From positions 3,793-43,349 of the forward strand of contig CACVAY010000025.1 of the NCBI GenBank assembly GCA_902727985.1: 39,557 bases of DNA, written 5' to 3'. Below are positions 8,868 to 17,582 of the stretch, one piece after another. The notes below the pieces were generated by a model. It worked only from the letters and a program-made list of their open reading frames with translations, made no database searches and was not told the DNA's origin. A program made the position numbers and the translations under genes. Position 1 is the first letter of the stretch. Each line of letters starts with the position of its first letter. The stretch is from an uncultured Thiotrichaceae bacterium. GTDB lineage: Bacteria > Pseudomonadota > Gammaproteobacteria > Thiotrichales > Thiotrichaceae.

Positions 8868-10145
8868 ATGAAATTAGAATCTGTTGCCCTACATCACGGG
8901 TATACCTCAGAAGCAACGACAAAATCAGCCGCCGTACCAATCTATCAAACGACCTCTTATACGTTTGATGATACACAACATGGCGCGGATCTTTTCGATC
9001 TCAAAGTACCTGGTAATATCTATACGCGGATCATGAATCCAACCACGGATGTTCTTGAGCAAAGAATGGCTGAAATGGAAGGTGGTATAGCAGGTCTTGC
9101 GGTTGCATCAGGTATGGCTGCAATCACTTATGCGATTCAAGCTATCACTAGCACGGGTGACAATATCATCAGTACCAGTCAGGTATACGGTGGAACCTAT
9201 AACCTATTTGCACACACTTTCCCCCGTCAAGGCATTGATGTTCGTATGGCATCCGCTGATGATTACGAAAAAATGGAAAGCCTTATTGATGATAAAACGC
9301 GTGCTGTATTCTGTGAGTCGATTGGTAACCCTGCAGGCAATATCGTTGATATTGAAAAAATAGCAGAGATGGCACACCGTCACGGTGTGCCACTAATCGT
9401 CGATAACACGGTACCAACACCGTACCTATGCCGCGCTATCGATCATGGCGCAGATATTGTTGTTCATGCCTTAACGAAGTATATTGGCGGCCATGGCACA
9501 ACCATCGGCGGGGTTATAATCGATTCAGGTAAATTTGACTGGGTAGCGAATAAAGAACGTTTCCCAATGTTGAATGAACCAGACCCTTCCTATCACGGAG
9601 TAGTTTATACAGAAGCGCTAGGTCCTGCCGCCTATATTGGTCGTTGTCGCGTTGTTCCACTCAGAAATACGGGCTCAGCCATTTCACCACATAGCTCATT
9701 CTTAATCCTACAAGGTTTGGAAACATTGGGCTTACGTATGGAACGTCATTGTGAAAACGCACTAGCTGTTGCTAAACATCTGAAGAATCACCCTAAAGTT
9801 GAATGGGTAAACTACGGCGCACTTGAAGATAGTCCTTTCTATGAGACTTGTCAGAAAATAACCAAGGGACATGCTTCAGGCATTCTTAGCTTTGGTATTA
9901 AAGGTGGTAAAGAATCAGGCGCACAGTTTATTGATGCACTAGAAATGATCTTGCGCCTCGTCAACATTGGTGACGCTAAATCTCTTGCCTGTCATCCAGC
10001 AACTACAACTCACAGACAATTAAACCCGGAAGAATTAGCTACAGCTGGTGTATCCGAAGACTTGGTACGTATTTCAGTGGGTATTGAACATATCGACGAT
10101 ATTATTGCTGATATCGATCAGGCCTTAGAGAAAGTTAGCGCTTAA
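8868..10145 (+). CDS. metY: O-acetylhomoserine aminocarboxypropyltransferase / sulfhydrylase
   Basis: A PLP-dependent Cys/Met-metabolism enzyme of 425 residues, the length of MetY (MetB/MetC are shorter, near 385-400). It makes homocysteine from O-acetylhomoserine and sulfide, the direct sulfhydrylation route to methionine. Visible signature: IYTRIMNPTTDVLEQR (51-66), SGMAAI near 81, the PLP-contacting VDNTVPTPYLCR (178-189) and Schiff-base Lys204 in HALTKYIGGHGTTIGG. A very good ribosome site (AAGGAGAAG) precedes the ATG. The upstream TauE-type exporter fits a sulfide/sulfite context. I see no SAM riboswitch in the 83-base leader. Confidence 0.93.
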   Translation: MKLESVALHHGYTSEATTKSAAVPIYQTTSYTFDDTQHGADLFDLKVPGNIYTRIMNPTTDVLEQRMAEMEGGIAGLAVASGMAAITYAIQAITSTGDNIISTSQVYGGTYNLFAHTFPRQGIDVRMASADDYEKMESLIDDKTRAVFCESIGNPAGNIVDIEKIAEMAHRHGVPLIVDNTVPTPYLCRAIDHGADIVVHALTKYIGGHGTTIGGVIIDSGKFDWVANKERFPMLNEPDPSYHGVVYTEALGPAAYIGRCRVVPLRNTGSAISPHSSFLILQGLETLGLRMERHCENALAVAKHLKNHPKVEWVNYGALEDSPFYETCQKITKGHASGILSFGIKGGKESGAQFIDALEMILRLVNIGDAKSLACHPATTTHRQLNPEELATAGVSEDLVRISVGIEHIDDIIADIDQALEKVSA

Positions 10146-10161
10146 TTTCAAATATTGAAGA

Positions 10162-10198
10162 GACTGTAAAACGATAGGTTTTACAGTCCCTACTTTTT
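10162..10198. terminator. bidirectional intrinsic terminator between metY and the DUF4190-like gene
   Basis: An 11-bp perfect stem (arms 10162-10172 and 10178-10188, loop GATAG) is followed on the plus strand by CCTACTTTTTA. It lies between two convergent stop codons and would end metY transcription. On the minus strand the downstream tract is less T-rich, so reverse activity is weaker. Confidence 0.8.
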
Positions 10199-10529
10199 AT
10201 TCTTTTTCTCTAAGCCCCAGTGACTTCGCGAAATCAAATAATTGACCTGACTCATCCAAGTTTTTCAAAAAACTCATTAGTTGACCATCGTTATACATCA
10301 TAATCAGCAGCGATAGCAAAATAACAAAAACAGCTAACACGAAGTAACTGAGCAATAAACCTAATAGTGCTTTGCCACCACCTGCATATTGATGGGGGAA
10401 ATTCTCTACTCTTGAACGTGCCATATGCCCAGTAACGACACCAATCAGCGCGAAAGGAGCAAAGATAAAAGAAAGCACTCCCATCAAAAGTGCTGTCCAT
10501 GACATTTTCTGGTCATTCATTACAGACAT
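10197..10529 (-). CDS. DUF4190-like small membrane protein
   Basis: A protein of 110 residues with two long hydrophobic segments (about 12-35 and 52-77). A short loop with the motif GHMARSRVENFPHQYAGGGK separates them, as in DUF4190 proteins (the GHxAR...G.GKA..G pattern). The role is unknown. The start was set at the ATG with GGAG six bases upstream; a TTG 12 bases further out is the only alternative. It is convergent with metY. Confidence 0.65.
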   Translation of the reverse strand: MSVMNDQKMSWTALLMGVLSFIFAPFALIGVVTGHMARSRVENFPHQYAGGGKALLGLLLSYFVLAVFVILLSLLIMMYNDGQLMSFLKNLDESGQLFDFAKSLGLREKE

Positions 10530-10755
10530 GTGATTCTCCAAAGTCTTATTATTGAATTATTTAGTGAAGTCTAACCACTTAAAGCTGATGACAAGTAGTT
10601 ACTCTATTTTTTCTACCGTTTAAGTGTGAACGCTGAGTTTCATCCAATCTGACTATACTCTCAACCTGTCCAACTGTTATTTTCTTCATTGTTCTTGCAA
10701 AAGTACTATTCAATCATATCTAATAAACTTCCACTTAAGCAAGAATTTCAATCTT

Positions 10756-11325
10756 ATGGGTGCCATCATTAATAACGCAGACGCTAACAACCCCAACAAG
10801 AAAAAATTCTCCCTTTTCCTCAGAAATTTATATCAAGGGATCACCATCGACCTTTTGTTGATAGCGGCCTTAATCACTCTTGTGGTCGGAATTAGTGCCC
10901 CATTAATGACACTCGAAAAGCTCTACTTTTTTGAGAACAAAGTAAGCTTACTAAGCGCTGTCAGGCAATTATTCGATAAAGAGGAGTGGGCACTCTTTAT
11001 CATTATTGGTCTATTCAGCCTGTGTTTACCGTTTGTGAAGATATTTTCACTCATGGCTATCTTGCATATCCCACATCAAGGTAATAGCTTCCTGGACAAG
11101 CTGCTTCAGTGGATTGAACATTGGGGAAAATGGTCGATGTTAGATGTGTTTGTTGTTGCATTATTGCTCGTCTCAGTGAAACTGGGAGCACTTGCCAAAG
11201 TGACTGTACATTATGGGCTTTATACCTTTGCTTGTGCCGTCATTCTAACCATGATTACCAGCTTCTGGATTGATAGGCTTGCAAAGAAACGAGACAATAA
11301 ATCAATCACCGACCCTTTGGAATAA
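10756..11325 (+). CDS. PqiA-type (paraquat-inducible protein A) membrane protein
   Basis: A 189-residue, four-helix membrane protein with the PqiA hallmark WGKWSMLDVFVVALLL (about 124-139). PqiA and YebS pair two such domains and work with MCE proteins in envelope lipid transport; this one has a single domain. No MCE-protein gene (pqiB or yebT type) is next to it, so its partner is not shown. No convincing ribosome site precedes the ATG, and an internal start cannot be excluded. The next gene is 44 bases downstream. Confidence 0.75.
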   Translation: MGAIINNADANNPNKKKFSLFLRNLYQGITIDLLLIAALITLVVGISAPLMTLEKLYFFENKVSLLSAVRQLFDKEEWALFIIIGLFSLCLPFVKIFSLMAILHIPHQGNSFLDKLLQWIEHWGKWSMLDVFVVALLLVSVKLGALAKVTVHYGLYTFACAVILTMITSFWIDRLAKKRDNKSITDPLE

Positions 11326-11369
11326 ATTTATCTCCTCTTAGGTAAACTAGTCTGACAGATCCTCGTCAA

Positions 11370-11723
11370 TTGACTACCATTAGTAATCGAATTGTTACCC
11401 AAACGAGTGCCCCAGCATTGAATACCCCAATTCTTCATCTCTCCATAATCTGCGCCCTATTGCTCAGCGGCTGTAGCGAGACTCCAGTACTCAACAGCAA
11501 CGTATCTTTTCCTGATAATCTTTCTGAGCCTAAGCGTTTCGCCATTGATCATAAGCTAGCAAACAAACTTCCCAAGCCTGACACCAACCCAGATACCCTA
11601 GCCAATCAAGGGCTTTATTACTCAGCTAATGGATATGCCTGCAAAAAATTGAGTGCCTCTAAAGTAGCCTGTTATATCAATGGGCAATGGTTAGAAACAT
11701 CGAATATTTTTAAACCTCAATGA
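11370..11723 (+). CDS. small putative lipoprotein upstream of kpsD
   Basis: A protein of up to 117 residues with a lipobox-like LLSGC (Cys35) after a hydrophobic stretch, so probably a lipidated envelope protein. No ATG exists in frame before the lipobox. The start must be non-standard; TTG at the given position is the best guess, and the frame is closed by a stop 27 bases upstream. The mature part has two cysteines (C92 in GYACKKL and C100 in VACYINGQW) that could form a disulfide. The stop is 20 bases before the preferred kpsD start, so it is probably part of the kpsD transcript. I do not recognise the family. Confidence 0.5.
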   Translation: MTTISNRIVTQTSAPALNTPILHLSIICALLLSGCSETPVLNSNVSFPDNLSEPKRFAIDHKLANKLPKPDTNPDTLANQGLYYSANGYACKKLSASKVACYINGQWLETSNIFKPQ

Positions 11724-11743
11724 TGAATCCAAGGACGATAATA

Positions 11744-13363
11744 ATGACGGATCTAAGACACATCATGATGAAAATACTATTGCCTCTCATAGGCTTATTA
11801 CTCATTAGCAATACAAGTATTTCTGCTGAAAATACTAGCACTAAAATTTTTGATGAAGGCTTACCAACAACACATAAAACTAAAACCCAACCTTATGGCT
11901 CTTCATTATTTTCGGGTAAAAAAACATCAGGTAGCAACGCCAGTATTAATAAAGATTACCTTATCGTTCCAGGTGACAAAATAAAGCTCAACCTCTGGGG
12001 TATTATCCAATCTAATGATATTCTTACCGTAGATACCTCAGGTAAAATATATATTCCAGAAATCGGTACGGTGAGCGTTGAGGGTATTAAAGCGACGGCC
12101 CTTGCAGGTGTGGTAAAAAACAAGATAAAAACAGTCTATGATGATGGCGTCAACGCCTATGTAACGCTACTGTCTAACACCCCTATTAAAGTTTTCGTAA
12201 CAGGTCCGGTTAACCACCCAGGGCAATACAGCGGCATGCCAGGTGATAGCGCCCTGCACTTCTTATCACAAGCAGGAGGCATCCAACATCAGCGCGGTAG
12301 CTTCAGGGTTATCCGTGTCTTACGCGGCAACCAACCTATTGCCAACATCGACCTTTATCAATTCTTGCGCTGGGGAACCCTTCCAACAGTCAATTTCAAG
12401 GATGGCGATACCATTTTAGTTGGTCAGCAATCTGCCATGGTCACTGTCCAAGGTGATGCGAGAAACCCAAAACGCATTGAATTCCGTGGCAAAAGTAGTA
12501 ACGGTCAGAAGCTGATAGATATAGCTCGCCCCTTTGAAAGCGTTACCAATGTGGCCGTGTCGGGTACTCGTAATAATCAACCCTGGTCTGCCTACCATCC
12601 TATAGCCAAGTTTAAGAGTGTTCGCCTCCTTGATGGAGACGTAATCCGCTTTATCAGTGACTCTCAAGCCAAAAATATCGATATCACCATTGAAGGCAGT
12701 CATCTGGGTAATTCTTATTTTGCTGTGAATAAAGGGACACGACTTCAAGAGTTGCTTGATTTTGTACCCATTTCTCCTGATGACGCCGATATTAAAAACA
12801 TTTACATCAAACGTAAAAGAGTTGCAGCACAACAACTAACCGCGCTTGAACAAGCCCTTAAACGACTTGAGCGTAGCGTTCTAACCGCCCCAGCCCGCTC
12901 AGATGGTGAAGCAACCATACGCGCTAAAGAAGCCGAACTAGTCCTCCAGTTTGTAGAAAATGCTCGGAAGAATCGCCCTGAAGGACGAGTTGTTGTCAGT
13001 AATGGGAAAAAAGTAAGCAATGTCCGACTTGAAGATGGCGATGTGGTAGTTATCCCGCAACTCAGTGATGTCGTCACCATTGCTGGCGAAGTCCAAATTC
13101 CCCAAGCTATTGTGTATTCACCAGCAGCTACGCCAATTGACTACATTGCTCAGGCAGGTGGGTTTTCAGAACGTGCTGATCAAAAACGCATTGCCTTACT
13201 CAAACCCAATGGAAAAATTGTGATGGGAGACAGGCTTCGAGTTACCGCTGGTGATCAGATAATGGTTTTTCCCAAGGTCGATACAAAGAATATGCAGTTT
13301 GCTAAAGATATTACGCAGATTATCTATCAGATAGCATTAGGTGCACGTGTTTTTAGTGACTAA
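11744..13363 (+). CDS. kpsD: capsule polysaccharide export protein, KpsD/SLBB family
   Basis: A periplasmic/outer-membrane channel component for ABC-exported capsule. After a signal peptide (ends near SISA) comes the polysaccharide-export domain YLIVPGDKIKLNLWGIIQ...VDTSGKIYIPEIGTV. It is followed by SLBB-type repeats (VFVTGPVNHPGQYSG, VTIAGEVQIPQAIVY) and a charged helical insertion (about residues 360-420). About 540 residues agrees with E. coli KpsD (558), not the shorter Wza. The start is the third of several in-frame ATGs, chosen because AAGGA lies 8 bases before it and the signal peptide then has normal length. An ATG overlapping the upstream lipoprotein stop (11720) is the alternative. 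kpsMTE lie 3.4 kb downstream. Confidence 0.87.
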   Translation: MTDLRHIMMKILLPLIGLLLISNTSISAENTSTKIFDEGLPTTHKTKTQPYGSSLFSGKKTSGSNASINKDYLIVPGDKIKLNLWGIIQSNDILTVDTSGKIYIPEIGTVSVEGIKATALAGVVKNKIKTVYDDGVNAYVTLLSNTPIKVFVTGPVNHPGQYSGMPGDSALHFLSQAGGIQHQRGSFRVIRVLRGNQPIANIDLYQFLRWGTLPTVNFKDGDTILVGQQSAMVTVQGDARNPKRIEFRGKSSNGQKLIDIARPFESVTNVAVSGTRNNQPWSAYHPIAKFKSVRLLDGDVIRFISDSQAKNIDITIEGSHLGNSYFAVNKGTRLQELLDFVPISPDDADIKNIYIKRKRVAAQQLTALEQALKRLERSVLTAPARSDGEATIRAKEAELVLQFVENARKNRPEGRVVVSNGKKVSNVRLEDGDVVVIPQLSDVVTIAGEVQIPQAIVYSPAATPIDYIAQAGGFSERADQKRIALLKPNGKIVMGDRLRVTAGDQIMVFPKVDTKNMQFAKDITQIIYQIALGARVFSD

Positions 13364-13503
13364 GTTTTCATAAAAATCGTTGTCATAAAAATCACCCAAA
13401 TGAATCCCCTTCAGGGCGATTTAATATTTTATTAAGGTGAAGTCACAGTATTTTCTGCGGTTTAATGCTATAACGTGTTCGGTAAACTTTAAAAGAAATC
13501 AAG

Positions 13504-14322
13504 ATGTCAGCAAGCTTCAAAAAAACTTACGCCTTTCTGTTACTCGGTTTTCATCTCGTTTTCTTCACGGGGTGTAGTACGTCATCAACCATAATCAAAT
13601 CACATGATCGACAAGGTTCATTGAAGCCCGCCGTTCGGGTAGTCAACAATACTCCCGCTGCACTTCCCAAGACAGCGTTACCACTAACACCAAGCAAACC
13701 GGAGGCCAGACGCTCTGTTCCTATCAAAATCCTCCCATTAGGTGACTCGATCACGCATGGTGGAGGCGGCTACCCAAGCTACCGTCGAAGCTTGTGGTTT
13801 ATGCTTAAAGATGCTGGATATAATATTGATTTTATTGGCAGTCACCGTGATTTTGTGGGCTATGTCCCCAAACATTACATTGATTTCGATTTGGATCACG
13901 AAGGTCATTGGGGGTGGGAAGCGGGAGAAATTGACCTAAAGTTAGGCACTTGGCTACAAAAATATACTCCTGACATCGTTCTACTCCATGCAGGCACCAA
14001 CGATTTTTTTATTAATCAAAACAATGGAAGCACCACCTCAGAGATAGCCAGTATGGTTCAAAAACTCCGTGCAAAAAACCCCAACGTTGTCATTCTTCTG
14101 GCTAAACTTATTCCTATGCGTGACAAAGATACGCAACCGATCAATGTTGCGATTCATCGCTTGGGCCGTTCACTTAATACTCCCCAGTCACCCATTGTTA
14201 TTGTAGATCAGTACACCGGCTTTTCAGCAGAAAATGACAATCACGATAATTATCACCCCAATATCGAGGGTGAAAAGAAAATGGCGAGGCGTTGGTTCTA
14301 CGCACTTACGCCATATCTATAG
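13504..14322 (+). CDS. SGNH/GDSL hydrolase lipoprotein, CE3-like (putative polysaccharide O-acetylesterase)
   Basis: A lipoprotein of 272 residues: hydrophobic leader and lipobox FTGC (Cys24), a Pro-rich linker (about 40-70), then an SGNH hydrolase. The catalytic blocks are complete: Ser82 in PLGDSITHGG, the EGHWGWEAGEI block (about 133-143), Asn166 in LHAGTNDFF, and Asp248 and His251 in DNYHPN. The EGHxGW pattern resembles carbohydrate esterase family 3, which removes acetyl groups from polysaccharides. Its position just after kpsD suggests it edits the exported capsule in the envelope; this is inference. It sits 140 bases after kpsD, with an imperfect hairpin in that gap. Confidence 0.8.
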   Translation: MSASFKKTYAFLLLGFHLVFFTGCSTSSTIIKSHDRQGSLKPAVRVVNNTPAALPKTALPLTPSKPEARRSVPIKILPLGDSITHGGGGYPSYRRSLWFMLKDAGYNIDFIGSHRDFVGYVPKHYIDFDLDHEGHWGWEAGEIDLKLGTWLQKYTPDIVLLHAGTNDFFINQNNGSTTSEIASMVQKLRAKNPNVVILLAKLIPMRDKDTQPINVAIHRLGRSLNTPQSPIVIVDQYTGFSAENDNHDNYHPNIEGEKKMARRWFYALTPYL

Positions 14323-14342
14323 TGAGTCTCAGTGAGTCTCCC
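14323..14342 (+). repeat. short tandem duplication
   Basis: Two adjacent copies of a 10-base unit (AGTGAGTCTC), beginning at the esterase stop codon. Probably a recent slippage duplication; no function is apparent. Confidence 0.5.
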
Positions 14343-14504
14343 AACAATTACGGGGACAGCGACCATATAACTAAACTAGATCGCATCCAGCCATGGCTAC
14401 ATAGCTGAAAAAAATGTATATTATTCCCCCAATAAAATTTAGATATTCAGTACGAGTGTTGCACAAAGAAAAAATCTAAACCTTACCCACTTCTTCACCC
14501 CCCC

Positions 14505-14530
14505 AAGATGCGCCCAGAGCATCTTTCTTA
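14505..14530 (+). terminator. terminator-like hairpin upstream of the lipoprotein gene
   Basis: A 7-bp perfect stem (AAGATGC/GCATCTT, 7-base loop) is followed by TCTTA. It ends about 20 bases before the next ATG. It may terminate the upstream transcript or lie in the leader of the lipoprotein mRNA. Confidence 0.35.
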
Positions 14531-14548
14531 CCTACATTGAGGATTACT

Positions 14549-15568
14549 ATGAATAGAAAACTATTAGCCACTTTATTAACCAGCATAACTCTTAGTCTTA
14601 CTGCATGCGGCGGAGGAAGTAGCAAAAGCTCACTTGATGGTTCTGGGAGCGTTAGCGTTGATCCATCTGGTTCATTCTCAGGCCAACGATCTAATGCAGC
14701 TATAACGGGGGGAGATAATGGTAACTACAAAGCTTTCCTGACTTCATTTTTAGGGACTAATAACTTACAAGACGTTGCTCTGAGAAATACAGCGGCCAGC
14801 AATGCTAATTCATCGAACGGTATCCGTGATTTCTTAACGATTTCATCAGCGGTAAAAAAATTAAAAGCCACTCACACATCAAACCAGCGCAAAGCTATTC
14901 CCGTTTCAGATACTAGTGCCTGTACAAATGGTGGCTCAATAACCGGAAGTGGAACACTAGATGATGTAACCCGTGTTGGTAATATTGTCATGACTTTCAA
15001 TAATTGTATTGAAGGCACCCTTACCATTAACGGCATATCTGAAGTTATCATTCGAAACTATAATTTTACATATGATGTCCCTGATTCATACATACTCAAA
15101 GCACAAAATTTATCTGTCACTAGCGGTGATGAATCTTATACCTCAACTGCCATTTATGATGTCGTAGAAGACTATACGGCGGGAACGGCAGTTTTACTTA
15201 TTAATGCATTAAATACGGCAAATGATATTGAGATATTCTACGAAAATCTTCAATTAGATACTGACTCTGGCGGCGTACTGATTTCTGGGCGCATCTATAC
15301 AGAAGAAGATGGCTATGTAACTATAACGACAGATTCACGCGTTCTTTACAATATCAACGCTACCTTCCCCTACACGGGCGGCCCAATTACACTAGCTGGA
15401 GAGAATTCTAATATTCGTATTACGCCAATTGCTAATGAGACTATCCAAGTTGAATTGGATTTGGATGGGGACGGTGTTTATGAAGAACTTCTGATCATTG
15501 GTGCTGATGGGAATATTGTAGGTAATACTGATGGAGACGTTATAAATAGCGACACTGTATCGTTTTAA
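14549..15568 (+). CDS. putative lipoprotein of unknown function in the capsule locus
   Basis: A protein of 339 residues. The signal peptide ends in a lipobox LTAC with Cys20 followed by GGGSS, which favours outer-membrane sorting. The mature part is Ser/Thr/Asn-rich and beta-predicted, with one cysteine pair (in SACTNGG and NNCIEG). It ends in an acidic block, LDLDGDGVYEEL then DGNIVGNTDGD, which looks like calcium-binding loops. No family recognised. TGAGGA lies 5 bases before the ATG; an in-frame TTG four codons upstream is rejected for that reason. A 10-bp inverted repeat (arms 15594-15603 and 15609-15618) follows the gene but lacks a T-run. Confidence 0.6.
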   Translation: MNRKLLATLLTSITLSLTACGGGSSKSSLDGSGSVSVDPSGSFSGQRSNAAITGGDNGNYKAFLTSFLGTNNLQDVALRNTAASNANSSNGIRDFLTISSAVKKLKATHTSNQRKAIPVSDTSACTNGGSITGSGTLDDVTRVGNIVMTFNNCIEGTLTINGISEVIIRNYNFTYDVPDSYILKAQNLSVTSGDESYTSTAIYDVVEDYTAGTAVLLINALNTANDIEIFYENLQLDTDSGGVLISGRIYTEEDGYVTITTDSRVLYNINATFPYTGGPITLAGENSNIRITPIANETIQVELDLDGDGVYEELLIIGADGNIVGNTDGDVINSDTVSF

Positions 15569-15694
15569 CAAATAATTAGTGCCTACACTTGCTAGTTCTC
15601 AAGCTCTACTTGAGAACTGGCGACATTGATGAAGAAACACATCCTGCCACCAGTTCTAACTTGGAAATAGCGCCTATCTCCCATGTTTCGTACC

Positions 15695-16567
15695 TCAACG
15701 CGGACTACGATCTATTTCATGATTCTTGAATAACTCAGTAAGCAGCTGATGATTCAAACGATGCGCTGGACTTACCGCAGTAATCTTTCCCTGTAGATGC
15801 CCGCCTGCCAGCATTAAATCCCCTACTAAATCCAACACACGATGCCGTATATATTCATCTGGCATACGTAACCCGCCCTTATTGATGGCTTTGTTACCCA
15901 CGATGACGACTGCTGATTTCTGGTTTGCACCAAGGCAAATAGAATCTTTCTGAAATCGCGTTAATTGTGCTAGCAAGCCACTTTTCAAACGTCCAAAGGT
16001 TCTCGCTTGACTACATTCTTGTGTGAAGGATGCTGGTGTTACAACTCCCTGCCAGCGTTGTTTACCAATTTTCGCTAAAACTATTGTTAAATCCAATTCA
16101 AGCATGCCTGCTGGTTCAATTTTTATATAGCGACTCCCTTCTTCAACACAATGCTCTTGTATCACAGTATAAACAGTTCGCGCACTGGATTGCGTTTGCA
16201 CACCGACTTTATTAATAGCTTCAATAAACGGCAAAGCACTTCCATCAAGAATGGGAACTTCCGAACCCTCAATATCAATCTCAAGATTATCAATACCGCA
16301 AGCATACAGGGCTGCCATTAAGTGTTCGATCGTACGAACATGTAGTGCATCATCAACAGCAATGCAGGTACACAGAGGCAATACCTTCGTATATTTCCAA
16401 TGCGCAGGAATACATTGCCATTCTCCAGTAGCATCCTTACGACGAAAAATGATCCCTGTATTCTCAACAGCGGGTTTTAGTATAATTATATGATGCCCAG
16501 CCGTATGCAAACCAGGGCCACTAAAGCTCAACTCTTGACAAATTGTTTGTTGTGAATGTTCATTCAT
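15695..16567 (-). CDS. lpxC-like: LpxC paralogue (UDP-3-O-acyl-N-acetylglucosamine deacetylase family)
   Basis: A protein of 290 residues. LpxC removes acetate from UDP-3-O-acyl-GlcNAc, the committed step of lipid A synthesis, using zinc. The fold's motifs are present: GPGLHTAG (17-24), TIEHLMAAL with Glu81/His82, DNLEIDIEGSEVPILDGSA, RTFG with Thr190/Phe191, zinc ligands His242 and Asp246 in RHRVLDLVGD, Asp250 and the general acid His269 in SPAHRLNH. The catalytic set is therefore intact, but the conserved Lys after the first zinc His (Lys239 in E. coli) is Arg243. The gene stands alone, divergent from kpsM inside the capsule locus; true lpxC sits next to ftsZ. It is probably a second copy acting on a capsule or lipid-anchor substrate. 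Confidence 0.85.
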   Translation of the reverse strand: MNEHSQQTICQELSFSGPGLHTAGHHIIILKPAVENTGIIFRRKDATGEWQCIPAHWKYTKVLPLCTCIAVDDALHVRTIEHLMAALYACGIDNLEIDIEGSEVPILDGSALPFIEAINKVGVQTQSSARTVYTVIQEHCVEEGSRYIKIEPAGMLELDLTIVLAKIGKQRWQGVVTPASFTQECSQARTFGRLKSGLLAQLTRFQKDSICLGANQKSAVVIVGNKAINKGGLRMPDEYIRHRVLDLVGDLMLAGGHLQGKITAVSPAHRLNHQLLTELFKNHEIDRSPR

Positions 16568-16737
16568 TCCGGAAGTTTAGTTCAGCATGACCTAATATCA
16601 TAGAGGGATTACCTTCTAGGGCTTTCTACCTATTAGATTCTTCGATGAGAACGATAAAATATCAACGATACCGTGGATAAAACGTCTTTACTTTCAGATG
16701 ATTTTAAATAGATATTCCACAATATAACTCAGGACGA

Positions 16738-17571
16738 GTGCCGTTGACGGTTTGTGCTGTCAACCTATCAAGTATGATAACTATGAATTTGACATTTCGT
16801 CGCTTCAAAACCCAATGCCGAGTCATCCACGCACTATTGCTAAGGGAAACACGTACTCGTTTTGATCGTAATAAATTAGGCTATTTATGGGCTCTCTTTG
16901 AACCTGTTACCTATGTGCTTGCACTCTATGCTGTCTTTGCTGCAATAGGACGTCCTTCCCCTATTGGCTCCGAATTAGACCTTGCTTTGTTCTTTTTAAC
17001 GGGACTGATTCCATGGTTTCTGTTCGCACACACAGCCAGTAAAACCATGGAGGGCATTAATTCAAACAAGGCATTACTTACCTACCCACAAGTGACTGCA
17101 TTTGATGTCTTGGTCGCACGTGCCATCCTTGAGCTTGTCACTATCATTATTGTCTTTGTGCTATTGCTCTTAATATTTGGGTATTTTGGGTTCACGCATC
17201 GAATTGATAACTTTTTGGAACTAGCCTCTGCTTTCTTTACCATATGGTTATTAGGGCTGGCTATGGGGTTTTTAAATTCATCAATTAAACTCTATCTGCC
17301 CTCATTTAACCAAACCTACTCAGCTATTCAACGCTTTCTGTTTTTTACCTCTGGCATATTTTTTACCGCCGAAATGTTACCCCCTAATATTAGAGAGATA
17401 GCACTGTACAACCCTATTCTTCACGGTATTGAATGGTTTCGCAGCGCCTTCTTTCACTCCTATGAGAGCTATCATTTAGATAAAAGCTTTCTCTTTTCAA
17501 TTGTGCTTATCACCTTAGCTTTGGGATTGGCTGCTGAACATAAGTCACGCAAACGAGCGCGGCAACTCTAG
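16738..17571 (+). CDS. kpsM: capsule ABC transporter permease
   Basis: An ABC-2 type inner-membrane permease with six membrane helices. The N-terminal block LLLRETRTRFDRNKLGYLWA is characteristic of the KpsM/BexB/CtrC group; FLTGLIPWFLF and the late FFTSGIFFTAEMLP...LYNPILHGIEW also match. With KpsT it exports the finished polysaccharide across the inner membrane. The start is uncertain: a GTG with AGGA close upstream gives 277 residues, while ATGs at 16774 or 16783 give 262-265, nearer the family's usual ~258-265. Next gene kpsT starts 11 bases after the stop. It is divergent from the LpxC paralogue. Confidence 0.9.
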   Translation: MPLTVCAVNLSSMITMNLTFRRFKTQCRVIHALLLRETRTRFDRNKLGYLWALFEPVTYVLALYAVFAAIGRPSPIGSELDLALFFLTGLIPWFLFAHTASKTMEGINSNKALLTYPQVTAFDVLVARAILELVTIIIVFVLLLLIFGYFGFTHRIDNFLELASAFFTIWLLGLAMGFLNSSIKLYLPSFNQTYSAIQRFLFFTSGIFFTAEMLPPNIREIALYNPILHGIEWFRSAFFHSYESYHLDKSFLFSIVLITLALGLAAEHKSRKRARQL

Positions 17572-17582
17572 GTACTATTATT

